Part shown: positions 11,804 to 23,892 of the stretch, piece by piece | Position numbering within the stretch: the first letter of the stretch is position 1 | Layout of the letters: each line of letters opens with the position of its first letter | Assembly (NCBI RefSeq): GCF_022605725.1 | Contig: NC_065564.1 | Coordinates: 8,410,698-8,474,697 of the forward strand | Direction of reading: 5' to 3' | From: Anthonomus grandis grandis | Taxonomy: Eukaryota > Arthropoda > Insecta > Coleoptera > Curculionidae | Length of the DNA: 64,000 nucleotides | Program-made: the position numbers and the translations under genes | Notes under the pieces: generated by a model | Seen by the model: the letters and a program-made list of their open reading frames with translations, nothing else | The model's database searches: none | Told to the model about the DNA's origin: nothing

Positions 11804-12225
11804 CTGCAAATGAAACAGTTTATTCGTTGTTAATGATTGGACAGGTGGGGTTTAAGTGGGGTGAGTCTGGGCAGGAGGCGGATCGAGCAAGAGAAGAAGT
11901 AGGAGTGAGAGAAGATATTTGACTCACTTCAAAGGGAAATGGCTTTAGACTATCTGGACTGTCTGGGAAATTTGGGAATTTGTTCTTTCAATGTGGTTCT
12001 GAAAAAGAATGAATGATGACCAAAAGAAGAAGAAGAAAAAGACGGAGAAGAAAAAGACGAGGTTTGATGTGAACAAAAATTCAACTGGCCATAGCGTCTT
12101 AGGCATTGAAAATGTTTGAAGAATATAGGAAGGTTCTTGTAGATGACTGTAGAGCGACTCATAAGAAAGATAAACGCAATTTTCGTCGCGTTTCTGCGTT
12201 ACACGGGACATTTTATTTTCCAGTT
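11804..12225. other. Intergenic stretch, no gene seen
   Basis: Purine-rich on the plus strand around 11870-11910 and 12010-12060. Open frames on the minus strand here are low-complexity (Phe/Ser-rich) and unsupported. Nothing else is recognised. Confidence 0.4.
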
Positions 12226-13800
12226 GAAATAACCCCCAAAATATTGGCTTTGGAGCTTTAGCAGATACTATCGACATTTTAAAGTTAATCATTCTAAATC
12301 CAATAAAGTTTATTTTATGATTATATCTTCAGTAGATCAAGATTTATCAACCAAGAACCCTGAGCTTGACGGTTCAAGGCTTTACTGACGTGGGGCAAAT
12401 TTCAAATAGTTGTAACTCCTACACTGTTGATCCTATTGGAAAAATTTTAAAAGATTCTGGTAGTCGACCAGCTATTTATCAACTTTGTTTATGATGATGA
12501 TCACTGTAGATTATTTTCCAAAAAAGATATACGTGATTTTCTTCTCCTACCTACTTTAAAAGTGACATCTTGTCTTGTAATTGAAGTATCTCCAAAAGTA
12601 CTGGATTTAGGGCTTTAAAAGATATTATCAAAATTTTAAAGCTAATTATTTTTAATCCAATAAAGTTTATTTTATGATTCTATCTTCAGTAGATCAAGAT
12701 TTATCAACCAAGAACCCTGAGCTTGACGGTTCAAGGCTTTACTGACGTGAGGCAAATTTCAAATGGTCGTAACTACTACACTGTTGATCCTATTGGAAAA
12801 ATTTAAAAAGATTCTGGTAGTCGACCAGCTATTTATCAACTTTGTTTATGATGATGTTCACTGTAGATTATTTTCCAAAAAAGATATACGTGATTTTCTT
12901 CTCCTACCTACTTTAAAAGTGACATCTTGTCTTGTAATTGAAGTATCTCCAAAAGTACTGGATTTAGGGCTTTAAAAGATATTATCAAAATTTTAAAGTT
13001 AATCATTCTGAATCCAATAAAGTTTATTTTATGATTATATCTTCAGTAGATCAAGAGTTATGAATCAAGAACTCTGGGCTTAACGTTTCAAGGCTCTACT
13101 GACGTGAGGCAAATTTCAAATGGTCGTAACTACTAAACTGTTGATCCTATTGGAAAAATTTAAAAAGATTCTGGTAGTCGACCAGCTATTTATCAACTTT
13201 GTTTATGATGATGATCACTGTAGATCATTTTCCAAAAAAGATATACGTGATTTTCTTCTCCTACCTACTTTAAAAGTGACATCTTGTTTTGTAATTTAAG
13301 TATCTCCAAAAGTACTGGATTTAGGGCTTTAAAAGATATTCTTAAAATTTTAAAGCTAATTATTTTTAATCCAATAAAGTTAATTTCATGATTCTATCTT
13401 CAGTAGATCAAGATTTATCAACCAAGAACCCTGAGCTTGACGTTTCAAGGCTTTACTGACGTGAGGCAAATTTCAAATGGTCGTAATTCCTACACTGTTG
13501 ATCCTATTGGAAAAAATTTAAAAAGATTCTGGTAGTCGACCAGCTATTTATCAACTTTGTTTATGATGATGACCACTGTAGATAATTTTCCGAAAAAGAT
13601 ATACGTGATTTTCTTCTCCTACCTACTTTAAAAGTGACATCTTGTTTTTTAATTGAAGTATCTCCAAAAGTACTGGATTTAGGGCTTTAAAAGATATTAT
13701 CAAAATTTTAAAGCTAATTATTTTTAATCCAATAAAGTTTATTTCATGATTCTATCTTCAGTCAATCAAGATTCATCAACCAAGAACCCTGAGCTTGACC
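12226..13800. repeat. Tandem ~358-bp repeat, four copies plus a partial
   Basis: The word AATCCAATAAAGTTTATTT recurs near 12297, 12655, 13013, 13370 (as AAGTTAATTT) and 13727, a period of about 358 bp. A partial diverged copy begins at about 12226. Copies are very similar, differing by scattered substitutions and 1-bp indels, so the expansion is fairly recent. The units contain TAGTCGACCAGCTATTTATC and CTACCTACTTTAAAAGTGAC. No coding potential is shared between copies. Confidence 0.9.
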
Positions 13801-14264
13801 GCTTTGGAAGTGCGAAGAAATTAAAAAAAAAACGAATGAACGAACTAAAGATATTTTCTCTAGGTTGGCGTCACTGCTCTACAAACTAAAATTTCCACCT
13901 TATGACTCTCCTCTTTAAGGTTGTCCATGTTATTGACAGCCAGGTGTGGTCAACGTGGTTTCAACTGAAAATTACGTTTCCTTCCAAAAGATTAAATTTT
14001 CTATTGCTTTATTGGGGTAAACAAAAAATAACCAAACTTTTCGATGTCAAACACAAAAAATGTCAACTACACTCACGTCAGAACTTTACCGATCTCCTCT
14101 TTAAACTTGTCCATGGCTTTGACAGTTTGACAGCAGACATAACCTTAATTCTCGCTGTCAAACTGATCTGACAGCAAAAACCGCTTTATCATTTCAACTT
14201 TTCGTTTTCATTCTTAAAAACTTTGAAATAAAAAGAGTGTCGCTTAAAGAACCGTACCAAAAAC
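13801..14264 (+). promoter_or_regulatory. Upstream region of the proteasome alpha-1 gene
   Basis: About 460 bp between the tandem repeat and the ATG. No TATA box is evident, as is usual for a housekeeping gene. Several TGACAG/CTGTCA words occur (about 14117-14172). The 5' UTR is probably within the last 100 bp (TCGCTTAAAGAACCGTACC just upstream of the start). Individual transcription-factor sites cannot be assigned. Confidence 0.4.
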
Positions 14265-15025
14265 ATGTTCAGGAACCAGTACGACAGTGACGTGACAGTA
14301 TGGAGCCCCCAGGGGCGCCTCCACCAAGTGGAATACGCCATGGAAGCGGTAAACTTGGGTTCCGCCACCGTAGGCCTCAAAAGTAACTCCCACGCAGTCC
14401 TCATAGCCCTTAAAAGGGCCTCCTCGGAACTCTCCGCTTACCAGAAGAAAGTAATCAACATCGACGACCACATCGGCATAACCATTTCCGGTTTAACAGC
14501 AGATGCGAGGATCCTTAGTCGCTACATGAGAACCGAATGTTTGAACTACAAGTACTCCCACGACACTTATTTGCCATTAAACAGACTGATTTCCACTCTG
14601 GGTAATAAGATGCAACTGTGCACCCAAAGGTACGACCGCAGACCTTATGGGGTTGGACTCCTGGTGGCTGGTTTCGACGACAAAGGTAGCCACATCTACC
14701 AGACTTGCCCCTCGGCCAATTATTACGATTGCAAAGCCATGTCTATTGGGGCGAGGTCGCAGAGTGCAAGAACTTATTTGGAAAAGCATCTGGAGCAGTT
14801 GCCTGGGGCCAGTTTGGAGGAACTTATCGCCCATGGACTGAGGGCTCTTAGGGACACGCTTCCTCCAGAAGTTGATCTTTCCACTAAGAATGTGTCTATT
14901 GGGTATGTCGGTAAGGAGCAGCAGTTTAAAATTTTGGATGAGGATGAGACTGGGCCTTTCTTGAAACTGATTGAGGGTGAGGAGAGGAGAGGAGCTCCGC
15001 CAGAGAAGCCTTTGGGACCACTAAG
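14265..15025 (+). CDS. PSMA1: 20S proteasome subunit alpha type-1, exon 1
   Basis: 253 complete codons plus two bases, ending at the donor CTAAG|GTGAGT. The protein begins MFRNQYDSDVTVWSPQGRLH and then has Q-V-E-Y-A-M-E-A, the proteasome alpha-subunit signature at residues 6-28. Later hallmarks are G-L-T-A-D-A-R (about 82), T-Q-R-Y-x-R-R-P-Y-G-V-G-L-L (about 120), C-P-S-A-N-Y-x-D-C-x-A-M-S-I-G-A-R-S-Q-S-A-R-T-Y-L-E (about 145-170) and T-K-N-V-S-I-G (about 207). Alpha subunits form the outer rings of the 20S core and are not proteolytic themselves. Joined to exon 2 the protein is 280 residues, against about 263 in vertebrates, the excess being in the acidic tail. The frame is intact and the gene appears functional. 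Drosophila orthologue: Prosalpha6. Confidence 0.97.
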
Positions 15026-15657
15026 GTGAGTTTTATTCATTTATTAATGAGTCAAGTCCAGTACAAAATTATGCTAGTAAGTAAATAATAGTAAGGAAAG
15101 TTACTAAGTAAGTAAATAAAGAAAAGCTCAGGTAACAAAAATCAAAATTAAACAAAAATAAAAGGATACAAAGATTTATTGACTTTTTTATGTAAATCCC
15201 CCTAGGAATAATTTTTTTTTTAAATCCCCTATTAATATAATGTGTCAGAATTAGGTATATTAATAATAATTTATATGAATGGTTCGATATTTTTGTTGAC
15301 AGTTTAAGGTCCATTATAGAAAGTATAAAGTAAATAGGTGATGCAGAGTCTTTCTAGTATGTAGAATGTTAAGCATTTTGATTTTCCATTTTTATACATA
15401 TTTTGGTATTTTCTTTTTTCTTTCCTGCTTTGCATGTGCTGAAGTACAAACTTCAACATGTTTTTTATTGTGTCTTTTTTTTTAAATTCTTTCCTGTAAT
15501 TGGGTAACAAACCTGTTGGAAATAAATGCCCCTTTCTGTTTTTTGACAACCAACTTAGTTTAAAAATTCAAAGAACGGTCCCAAAAAAAGGTTGGAAGAA
15601 ATGTAGCTCATTGCTTAGTTTTAATGTTTGAGGAATTAATAAAATTAAAAAAATTAG
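15026..15657 (+). other. First part of the PSMA1 intron, AT-rich, no element recognised
   Basis: Begins with the donor GTGAG. The sequence is AT-rich with no open frame that resembles a known protein. The whole intron runs 15026-23892 (8,867 bp) and the remainder is almost entirely retrotransposon-derived. Confidence 0.6.
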
Positions 15658-15735
15658 AAAAAAAATGTGCTATATTATGTAAGACAAAATCTTGTTTACA
15701 AGCATCCTAAAAACAAAAAAATTACAAATTCATAG
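15658..15735 (-). mobile_element. 3'-end fragment of a non-LTR element (same family as the element at 17672-20196)
   Basis: This ~75-bp segment is about 85-90% identical to 17690-17765, the 3' terminal region of the intact-looking CR1-like element downstream. Shared words include TGTGCTATATTA and CAAGCATCCTAAAAAC. It is a strongly 5'-truncated copy in the same orientation. Confidence 0.65.
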
Positions 15736-15804
15736 AAGAACCAAGACATATTTTCAAACAGAATAATATAAAAATCAAATTATCAAAAAATAAGAAACTT
15801 AACC

Positions 15805-16068
15805 ACTTGCACCATATAAAAGACCTTGGTGTGATTTTTGAAGTGTTAATTTTGACCTTCACATTGATCACATATCGGGCCGTGGTATAAAGCTTCTTGG
15901 TTTTATTAAACTCATACTTCCCGATTTTAATAGTGTACAATGCTTTCAATCTGTATACTGGTCCATTGTACTATCAGTGTTGGACTATGGGTCTTTAGTC
16001 TGGTCTCCAAGCTATGAAGGCTATAAAAGCAAAATTGAAAGGGTTCAAATATATTATAGTTATTATTA
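15805..16068 (+). pseudogene. Reverse-transcriptase C-terminal fragment (non-LTR)
   Basis: In shifting frames on the plus strand this reads I-K-D-L-G-V-I-F, then D-L-H-I-D-H-I-S-G-R-G, K-L-L-G-F-I-K and V-L-D-Y-G-S-L-V-W-S-P. These are the conserved blocks that follow the catalytic palm in CR1-like reverse transcriptases. At least two frameshifts and no ends; a degenerate fragment. Confidence 0.7.
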
Positions 16069-16276
16069 GAACTTAACGTATATTATTTATGTTTTTATTT
16101 TAAGTATTTTTGACAAATGTGAATAAATGCAATCAAAACTGTGATTGTTCCAAATTTATTAAACTGTCAATAGTTAAATATTTTTACACAGAAATGGTTG
16201 TATCTTATCACCATAAATAAACTATTATTATCATTATTATCAAAGTGGTAACACAACTAAAGACAACTCATTAACA

Positions 16277-16472
16277 ACCAACAGAGCTCTCGAGGTTGAA
16301 ATTACATATTTAAAAATGCTTTTAAAGGAGGTGGAGGAGAAGAATGATCTCTTAAAGGTAAATAGTGAACTGCTTACTAAAAGGGTTACTTCTTTGGAGC
16401 ATGAACTGAAGAAGACTGTTGTGAACTGCGGTATTGAGACGAATTCCAATCCCACTGTGTCTAACAGTAGTT
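16277..16472 (+). pseudogene. Coiled-coil ORF1-like fragment of a non-LTR element
   Basis: The plus-strand frame starting NRALEVEITYLKMLLKEVEE is a heptad-patterned Leu/Glu/Lys-rich coiled coil of about 45 residues followed by a polar stretch. This is typical of the ORF1 protein of CR1/Jockey-type retrotransposons. It is cut off at 16473, where another element's tail begins. The assignment rests on composition and context only. Confidence 0.4.
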
Positions 16473-17671
16473 TATTTATTTATTTATTTATTTTACGGGA
16501 TCAACCCCATTACAACAGTAAATTAAATACAAAATCAATTGAACCTAACCATACTTAACAGTAAAATACTAACTATTAAGCAGTAATAAAGCCTACTTAT
16601 AAATGTAAAATACCGAAAATAGTTTTATAACTTAAATCAATATAACAGAATTCTAAAAATACTAAAAACATACCCTACTAAAGTATAATATTCAGTATTG
16701 CACTAAAAAAAAAAAATTTATTTGACTCTTAAATCTAGATAAGGAAATGCCCAAAATTTCAACCTCCCTAGTATTGACAATTCTTAGAGTTCTTTCAATA
16801 GGAGCATGTAATGCATAATTGGCGCTATGAAATGGTAATGAAAAGACACGATACTGCCTTAAATTCCTAGATGGAATATTAAATTGTATTGTCATCAGAA
16901 GTTCTGGACAAATTATCCGACCATTCAATAATTTATACAAAAAAATTAAATCTGCATATATCCGTCTTTGTCTCAATGTCTTCATATCAAGCATTTCTAA
17001 AGCAATATCATAAACATGATCATCCGGAATTCTTATTCGAAGTTTATAGAGACAAAACCTAATAAATTTGTTCTGAACTCTTTCCAAGGACAAGCAATTA
17101 TTCATGTAAAAGGGCGACCATATCACTGAGCCATATTCCAGCAATGAAACAACCAATGACATGTATAACCTCTTACAGGTCTCTATAGAAAATTCTTTAC
17201 AGTTCCTTAGTACAAAACCCAGATTCTTAGAGGATTTGAGAACAATATTGTTTAGGTGTGCATTAAAGTTTAAATGAACATTAATATAGCTTGATCTTGC
17301 ATTACCTATTCGTGCCTGCTGGGTCCTCCCTGACAGGGAATTTACAAACCAATTCACCATAAGATTAGAAAATCCAAAAATATCCAACTTTTTTGCCAAA
17401 ATACTATGGTCAACTCTGCCGAACGCCTTGGAGAAGTCGGTGTAGATTACATCCATCTGACATCCCCTCTCCAAGGCATTCAACAGATTCTGCTGAAACA
17501 CTAACAAATTAGTCACAGCAGACTTTCCAGAAATAAATCCATGTTGTTTGCTAAGTAACAACTCTTTACAATAAAAATATAATTGATTATAGATAAGACT
17601 GTCCATGAGCTTCGGAATGGCTGATTGTATACAAACACTTCTGTAATTCTCGATTTTGCTATTGTCGCCAG
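16473..17671 (-). mobile_element. CR1-like non-LTR retrotransposon, 3' half (interrupted copy)
   Basis: The minus-strand reading frame at 17606-16692 has L-S-K-Q-H-G-F-I-S-G-K-S and V-I-Y-T-D-F-S-K-A-F-G-R-V-D-H, both reverse-transcriptase motifs. After R-I-G-N-A-R-S it jumps to a post-palm segment (K-N-L-G-F-V-L-R, L-E-Y-G-S-V-I-W-S-P). The block with the catalytic A-D-D is therefore deleted and the enzyme is dead. The element ends at a (TAAA)n tail, seen on the plus strand as TTTATTTATTTATTTATTT (about 16476-16494). Its 5' half is at 20197-20580; a second element sits between them. Confidence 0.85.
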
Positions 17672-20196
17672 ATTTAGAAAGAAAGAAAGAAAATGTGCTA
17701 TATTACGTAAGACAACAAAATCTTGTGTACAAGCATCCTAAAAACTAAAAAATTCCAAATTCACTTTAAATTTCAAACAAACATAACTTCTAAAACACTT
17801 TACCATAAAATTTACACACATTACCAAAATTAATCATAACAAAACAGATTGAGAAAAAAAAGCATGTTTTTGATAAATTTCATTAAAAAATAAGTAAAGC
17901 TGTCAATAAAACAGAATTTAGAAGAAGTAAATTACATTATTTAACAGGAAACAAAACTAAAACACTAAAATGATGTCAGAGCACAGGTTAAAAGGTATCA
18001 TTAAAAAAATGGTCAAGGCTATAATATGCCCTGGATAATAAAAGTGATTTTAATTCCTTTTTGAATCTCTTAACTTCTAAAATTTGTCTGATACATAGAG
18101 GAACATGGCTGTAAATTTTTTTGCTGAGGTATATAAGTGAGTTCTTCGTGAGGGAGGATGTAGGGATTGGTAAGGGAAAATCGTTAACCTGGCGAGTCAT
18201 ATGACCAGTGTTAGAGGGAGGTTTAGGACATTTATGAATAAGAGTAGCTGTTTCTAAGATAAAAAGAGAAAAAAGAGTTAGGATTTTTTGAGATATAAAG
18301 AGAGGTTTACAAGAATCTCTTAACCCAGCGGAACATAGGTATCTAACTGCCTTTTTTTGAATCACAAAAATTATGTTTAATAATCCCTTGTTGCTTAAAC
18401 CCCAAAAAGGCAAGCCATAACGAAGGTGGGACTCAATAAGAGAAAAGTACACTGAACGTGCAACTACCCCTCCCAGCTCATGCCCCGCCATTCTTACTGC
18501 AAAGCATCCAGAGGATAATTTTGATGCAAGATTTAGGATATGATCTTCGAAGCGAAGGCGACCATCAATGGTAATACCAAGGAACTTACAGCTTTCTTTG
18601 TTTTGCAAGGGGGAGTTTTCACTAAACATAAGGCCCTGAACGTCACACTTAAATCCCATAATAAAGGTTTTGCCCACATTAAATACAAGCCTGTTTGCAG
18701 CACACAACTCCGATAAAATCTTAAGATCCCTAAAAACCTGGGCTCTAACATTATCAGAATCTCTATGATTCCATAAAATGGTGGTATCATCAGCAAACTG
18801 AACCGCTTTGCCCTGCAGTTTTAATAAACCCAAATCATTTACATAGAGCAAAAATAATAGTGGTCCTAACACTGAACCCTGAGGTACTCCAGTTTTAAGG
18901 GATCTGGAATCGGATAAACATCCAGATACTGTAACTCTTTGGGTACGATTAGACAGATAGGATTCCAGCCATTGCAATGCCACACCTCTAAAGCCATAAT
19001 TATTGAGCTTAGACAGCAGTATTCCATGATCTACACAATCAAATGCCTTGGATAAATCGCAAAACACTGCCGCCGCGGACTCTCCAGAATTTAAGGACAC
19101 ATAGACACTCTCCAAAAAGCCGAAAACAGCGTCATGAGTCCCTTTTCCCGTTTGAAATCCAAACTGATTTGCAGATAAAATGCAATTATGTTGCAAAAAA
19201 GATAGAATTCTGATTTTTGCAAGTTTTTCAACTATCTTGGAGAGGGTAGATAATATAGAAATTGGACGAAAATTACAAGGCTCACTCACATCTCCACCCT
19301 TATAAAGAGGGATAACCACTGCCTCCTTCAAACATGCTGGAAAGATGCCATTATGAAAGGAATTGTTTATTGCAGAAGCTAAGGCATTCAATGCTGAGTC
19401 AGGCAAAAGGAGTAGTAATTTTGATGATATTCCATCAGCTCCAGCTGATTTATGGTTTTTTAAGCTTTTAATTGCATCTCTAACATCAGTAAGGCTAACA
19501 GGATAAAAGAAAAAAGAATTTTGAACTGACACTTGTTGAATATAATGCAAAGGATCAATATTAGTATTCACATCCTTGAGCAATAAATGAGGAATATTAC
19601 AGTAAGAATCATTTAAACTATTTGGTCTTACTTCTGGTTCTGAAACTTTCTTGTGAGAATGCCTGAAGTCATTTATAATTGACCAACATTCTCTCTGCCT
19701 ATTTGAGGACATATTCAAGCGGTCACTATAATATTTAACCTTAGCTGCTTTTATCGTCTTTCTATATAGACTACGATATTTCTGATGATAAAGAATAATG
19801 TTTGCATTAGTTGTAAACTTGCACAGCTTAGCCAAAAAACGGAGGTTTTTAGCTGAAGTTCTGAGGCCTGCTGTGACCCATGGTTTTCTATTTTTCATTT
19901 TAAGCCTCTTTTTAGGAAAACACTGATTGATCTTGTCACATAGCACATGAAATAACAAAGTAAACGGGTCAGGAGCCATTTCAACTGCATTCCAATTAAC
20001 CAAAGCTGCAGTAGAAGAAAAAGCATTAAAATTTGCTCTGCTGAAAATTCTTCCTATATAATGAGATGAAGGAAATACAGTGTTGCATGGAATCCTAGCG
20101 AGAATGGCTTCATGGTCAGAAATACCAGATGAGAGTACTCTACATGACACATCATTTAAATTTGTACACAAATAATCAATAGTAGTTTTTTTTTAA
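17672..20196 (-). mobile_element. CR1-like non-LTR retrotransposon, 5'-truncated, nested insertion
   Basis: A long uninterrupted minus-strand frame (20171-17988, 727 codons) begins at the end of the endonuclease domain (S-D-H-E-A-I). It runs through a full reverse transcriptase: K-S-A-G-A-D-G-I, F-R-P-I-S-I-L-S, F-C-D-L-S-K-A-F-D-C-V-D-H, G-V-P-Q-G-S-V-L-G-P-L-L-F and the catalytic F-A-D-D (bases 18787-18798). A ~300-bp 3' UTR ends in a (TTTC)n tail at about 17672-17690. The open frame and intact catalytic motif suggest a recent insertion. The missing 5' part (ORF1 and most of the endonuclease) makes it non-autonomous. It splits the older element on the same strand. Confidence 0.9.
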
Positions 20197-20580
20197 AATT
20201 GGCATTACAAAACTATGTTTTCACAAGGTTGGAAAAATTGCAGAATCTAAAGATCTTTTAAAAATTATAAAAAGAGGGTATGAAATAGTACATACACACT
20301 TTATTAGAAAATAATTCGGAATGCCATCGGGTCCTGAACTAACTTTGGGTGGCAACTTGGTAATTTTATCAAAAATCAACCCAACGGAAAGGGTGGGATT
20401 AGGAATGGTCATATTTAACTTTGCTTGCTGATTGATAAAAGCACCATTATTGTTTATAGTATTAATAGGACTATAGACTGTTGAAAAAAACTGGGCAAAA
20501 CCTTCAGCTATCTGTTCACAGCCAACGAACTCATTATTAGTAGTGTTGATATTGAACAATTTATTGTAGAGCACCATGAA
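20197..20580 (-). mobile_element. 5' portion of the interrupted CR1-like element
   Basis: The minus-strand frame (20577-20221 and slightly beyond) has A-E-G-F-A-Q-F-F-S-T-V-Y and V-S-S-G-P-D-G-I-P-N-Y-F-L, the N-terminal reverse-transcriptase region. It then reads F-P-T-L-stop-K-H-S-F-V-M-P-I-L-K. The next expected residues (S-G-D-N-S-K-I-E-N-Y-R) resume at about 17665 on the far side of the nested element. This confirms the two pieces were one copy. An in-frame TGA occurs where the family has W. Confidence 0.82.
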
Positions 20581-23500
20581 CGGGAAGGCAGAAAAAGGAA
20601 TTTCATGTTGTTTAATTGCCCCGAATCAACAAAAGATATTAAGCAGGCAGTTACATCAGTGATCAGGGAGTGTGTGGACTCTAACATTTCTGAAGATGAT
20701 TTTAGGGTTTACCGAATGGGGAGGCAGGTTGACAATAAAATCAGGCCAATTAGAGTGATATGTCACTCTCCAGAGCTCCCTCAAATGGTGATTGCTAACG
20801 CCGTCAGACTCAAAAAAAATACTAATTTGAAACACCTGTCTCTAAGTATGGATAAAACACCGAGGCAACAACAGGAGTATCGAAATTTGAAGGCAGAATT
20901 TCAGAGGCGTACAGAGGCTGGTGAGTCAGGTCTGAGAATTGTCTACTCCAATGGATCCCAGAAGATTGTGTCCTTGAATAACAATCGTAAACAAAAAAAA
21001 CCAATAGCCTTGTCCAACGGGGGGTATATCTCTGCAATTTACCAGAACGTTCGGGGACTTAATAGCAAAACACACGAATTCTACAAGTCAGTGTCCGGTG
21101 GCGATTATCAACTTATATGTGTATCTGATTCAGGATGGTGTACGGGATCGGGAACTTTTTGAAAATAACTATTTAGCGTATCGTAAGGACCGAAATCTCG
21201 AGGCTCTTGGAGTCAAAAGAGGAGGTGGAGTTCTTGTTGCTGTTAGACATGACTTGGCATCTGTCAGGGTTGATTTGAAGGACTTGGAGGTCATACTACC
21301 ATCTATGGATATTGTGGGTTGCAGGGTGTCTGTAAACAAGACAAGTGTTTATATTTTTGTTATATATATACCACCAAACTCGCCTTTAGAAAATTACTTG
21401 TCTCTCTTTGATTATCTTCCCTCTTTTAGGGCAATTCAGAACCAAAATATTTTGTTGTTGGGGGATTTTAATATGAGGTTTATACTGGATAATGTTTATG
21501 ATTGTAACACTAAACTTGCTGGCCTAAGGTATTTTATGGCGTTTTTGAATCTCTCTCAATTTAACAATGCCCTTAACTGCAACAATAGTTTGCTTGATCT
21601 AGTTCTCTCCAACTTCCAGTGTTCTGTGGATAAGGACGACCAATCCCTTGTCAGTGAGGATGAATATCACCCTGCTATTAATATCTCGTTGAATCTTGTC
21701 AAACTCGAGAGTGTTACAGATTTCCCCTCCAACAATGAGAGTCCTAAGTATAATTTCCGGAGGGCTAATTTTCCCTATCTTTACCAGCTTATCTCTGATG
21801 TGGATTGGACTTTTATATGCACCCAGTCAGATATTAATGAGCCAGTTAAAACCTTTTATGACAAAATCCATGAAATTTTTTGTCTAGCTGTTCCTCGTTT
21901 TCGACCCTCTAATAGTAAATACTCATATCCTGTGTGGTACACTCATGAAATTAGGAAATTATTAAAATTAAAGTCTAGGCTACATAGGAGATGGCTTCAT
22001 ACACGGTGCTCTTCGGTGCTTATGAGGATTTTAGAGCTGCTAGGAGGGTAGTAAAAAACAAAAATGGATCTTGCTTATCACGAGTATATATCCAGGACTG
22101 AGTCAGCTATTCGGAGTGATCCAAAGCAATTTTGGAGGTTCATTCACCTTAAACGAAACAACTCTCGCATTCCAGGTTCTATGAGCTATAAAGATACCAC
22201 TGTTGTGGGTCCTAAAAGTATTGTAAATGCTTTTTCTGATTTTTTCAGGAGTGTTTATGTTGAGTCCTCTATTGCTCAGCCCAAAGAATCTGATACATAT
22301 GGTTCAGACAACATTTTGGTCCAATCTTTTGTTGAGGCAGATGTAAGAAAAGCTTTACAGAAGTTAAGAAACAAAGAAACTGCGGGTCCTGACCAAATAC
22401 CTTCATTTCTTTTGCGTGACTATGCATCGGCCCTGGCTGTACCACTCTTACAAATCTTCAACTTATCACTCAAGACCAATGCATTTCCGGAAGAGTGGAA
22501 AAAGGCTAAAATATGTCCAGTGTTTAAGAGTGGCGACCATGGCAGAATAGAGAACTACAGACCGGTGTCAATTGTCTCTAATTTTTCGAAGGCCTTTGAG
22601 ATATGTGTGCACGATAAGTTGTCTCCTCAAATTAAGCATATAATTACAGAGAAGCAGCATGGTTTCTTTCAGAAAAGATCTACTGTCACTAATATGGCTT
22701 GTTTCTTGGAAACAGCATATCTAGCTATAAATCAGAAAAGCCAGTTGGATGTGCTGTACACAGACTTCTCGAAGGCTTTCGATCGGCTGGATCACGGTTT
22801 ACTGGAACGGAAGCTGGCTTTGGCTGGATTTCATCTGACTGGCAGGCTTCAGTATGTTGAATTTAATGGTTTTGGGTCTGAGTATTACGTGGCTTCGAGT
22901 GGTGCGCCCCAAGGCAGTAACCTCGCCCCAATGCTGTTCGATCTATTTATTAATGATTTAGCTGATTGTATGGAGAGTTTCTGTCTTTTATTCGCTGATG
23001 ATCTGAAGTTGTTTCGTATCATTCGTACTATGCTGGACTGCCTGAAGCTGCAAGAGGACATGAATAGGGTCTTTGAATGGTGTGAAAGAAATAAACTACC
23101 CCTAAACTGTGACAAATGTAAAAAAATGACAATTTCCATTCTTCATGAAGAGATTTTATACCCATATATATTGAGTGGTTCTCAGTTGCTAGACTGTTCT
23201 TCAGTGAAGGATTTGGGCATTGAAGTAGATAAGAGGCTCACATTCAACCAGCATGTAGCACAGGTCACTGGTTCAGCCTTAAAATACCTCGGGTTTATAG
23301 TAAGGTCCACTTCTCAATTTAAGAATATATCCAGCTTGACTGTATTGTACAATTCATTAGAAAAGTCTAAATTAATGTATGGCTCTATGTTGTGGTTCCC
23401 CATCTATGATGTTCATGTTAACAGACTGGAATATGTACAGCGCAGATTCTTAAAGTTACTTTCTGTTAAGTTGGATGGAGTATATCCAGTAAGAGGTGTG

Positions 23501-23880
23501 GAACAGGAGTACCTGCTGAATAGATTCAACTATTTGTCACTAAAGCAAAATACTATTCTCTCTAGTCAGATATTTTTATATAAACTTTGCAATAATAAAA
23601 TTGATTGTTCTGAGCTCTTAGAGAGGCTACCTCTATTTGTTCCTCCTGCCAATACAAGGAGGCACCATATATTTTATCCCTCTCTTAACTTAACAAATCT
23701 GTCCAGCAAAGCTCCACTGTGCCGTGCTTGTACATGGTATAATCAGATGAATGCTATAGATGTCGACATCTTTAGCAGCACTGAATATGTTTTTTAAAAA
23801 AGGATGCGTGTACTCTTAATTTGAGGTTGATTTGGGAATTTTTCTGTTGGACAATAAACTATTTGAATTTGAAAATGTTT
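20575..23880 (+). mobile_element. CR1-like non-LTR retrotransposon, nearly full length but frame-broken
   Basis: Three plus-strand frames in order. First, an ORF1-type nucleic-acid-binding segment (20605 on; R-P-I-R-V-I-C-H-S) runs directly into the endonuclease start Y-Q-N-V-R-G-L-N-S-K-T. Second, after a frameshift near 21140, the endonuclease (D-R-E-L-F, Y-R-K-D-R-N, L-L-G-D-F-N-M-R). Third, after another break near 22020-22064, the reverse transcriptase to 23797 (K-E-T-A-G-P-D-Q-I-P, Y-T-D-F-S-K-A-F-D-R-L-D-H, G-A-P-Q-G-S-N-L-A-P, F-A-D-D at 22991-23002). A deletion after F-H-L-T-G-R removed part of the palm. It lies head to head with the minus-strand element at about 20575-20580 and ends just before the PSMA1 acceptor. 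Confidence 0.88.
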
Positions 23881-23892
23881 TTATTAATTTAG

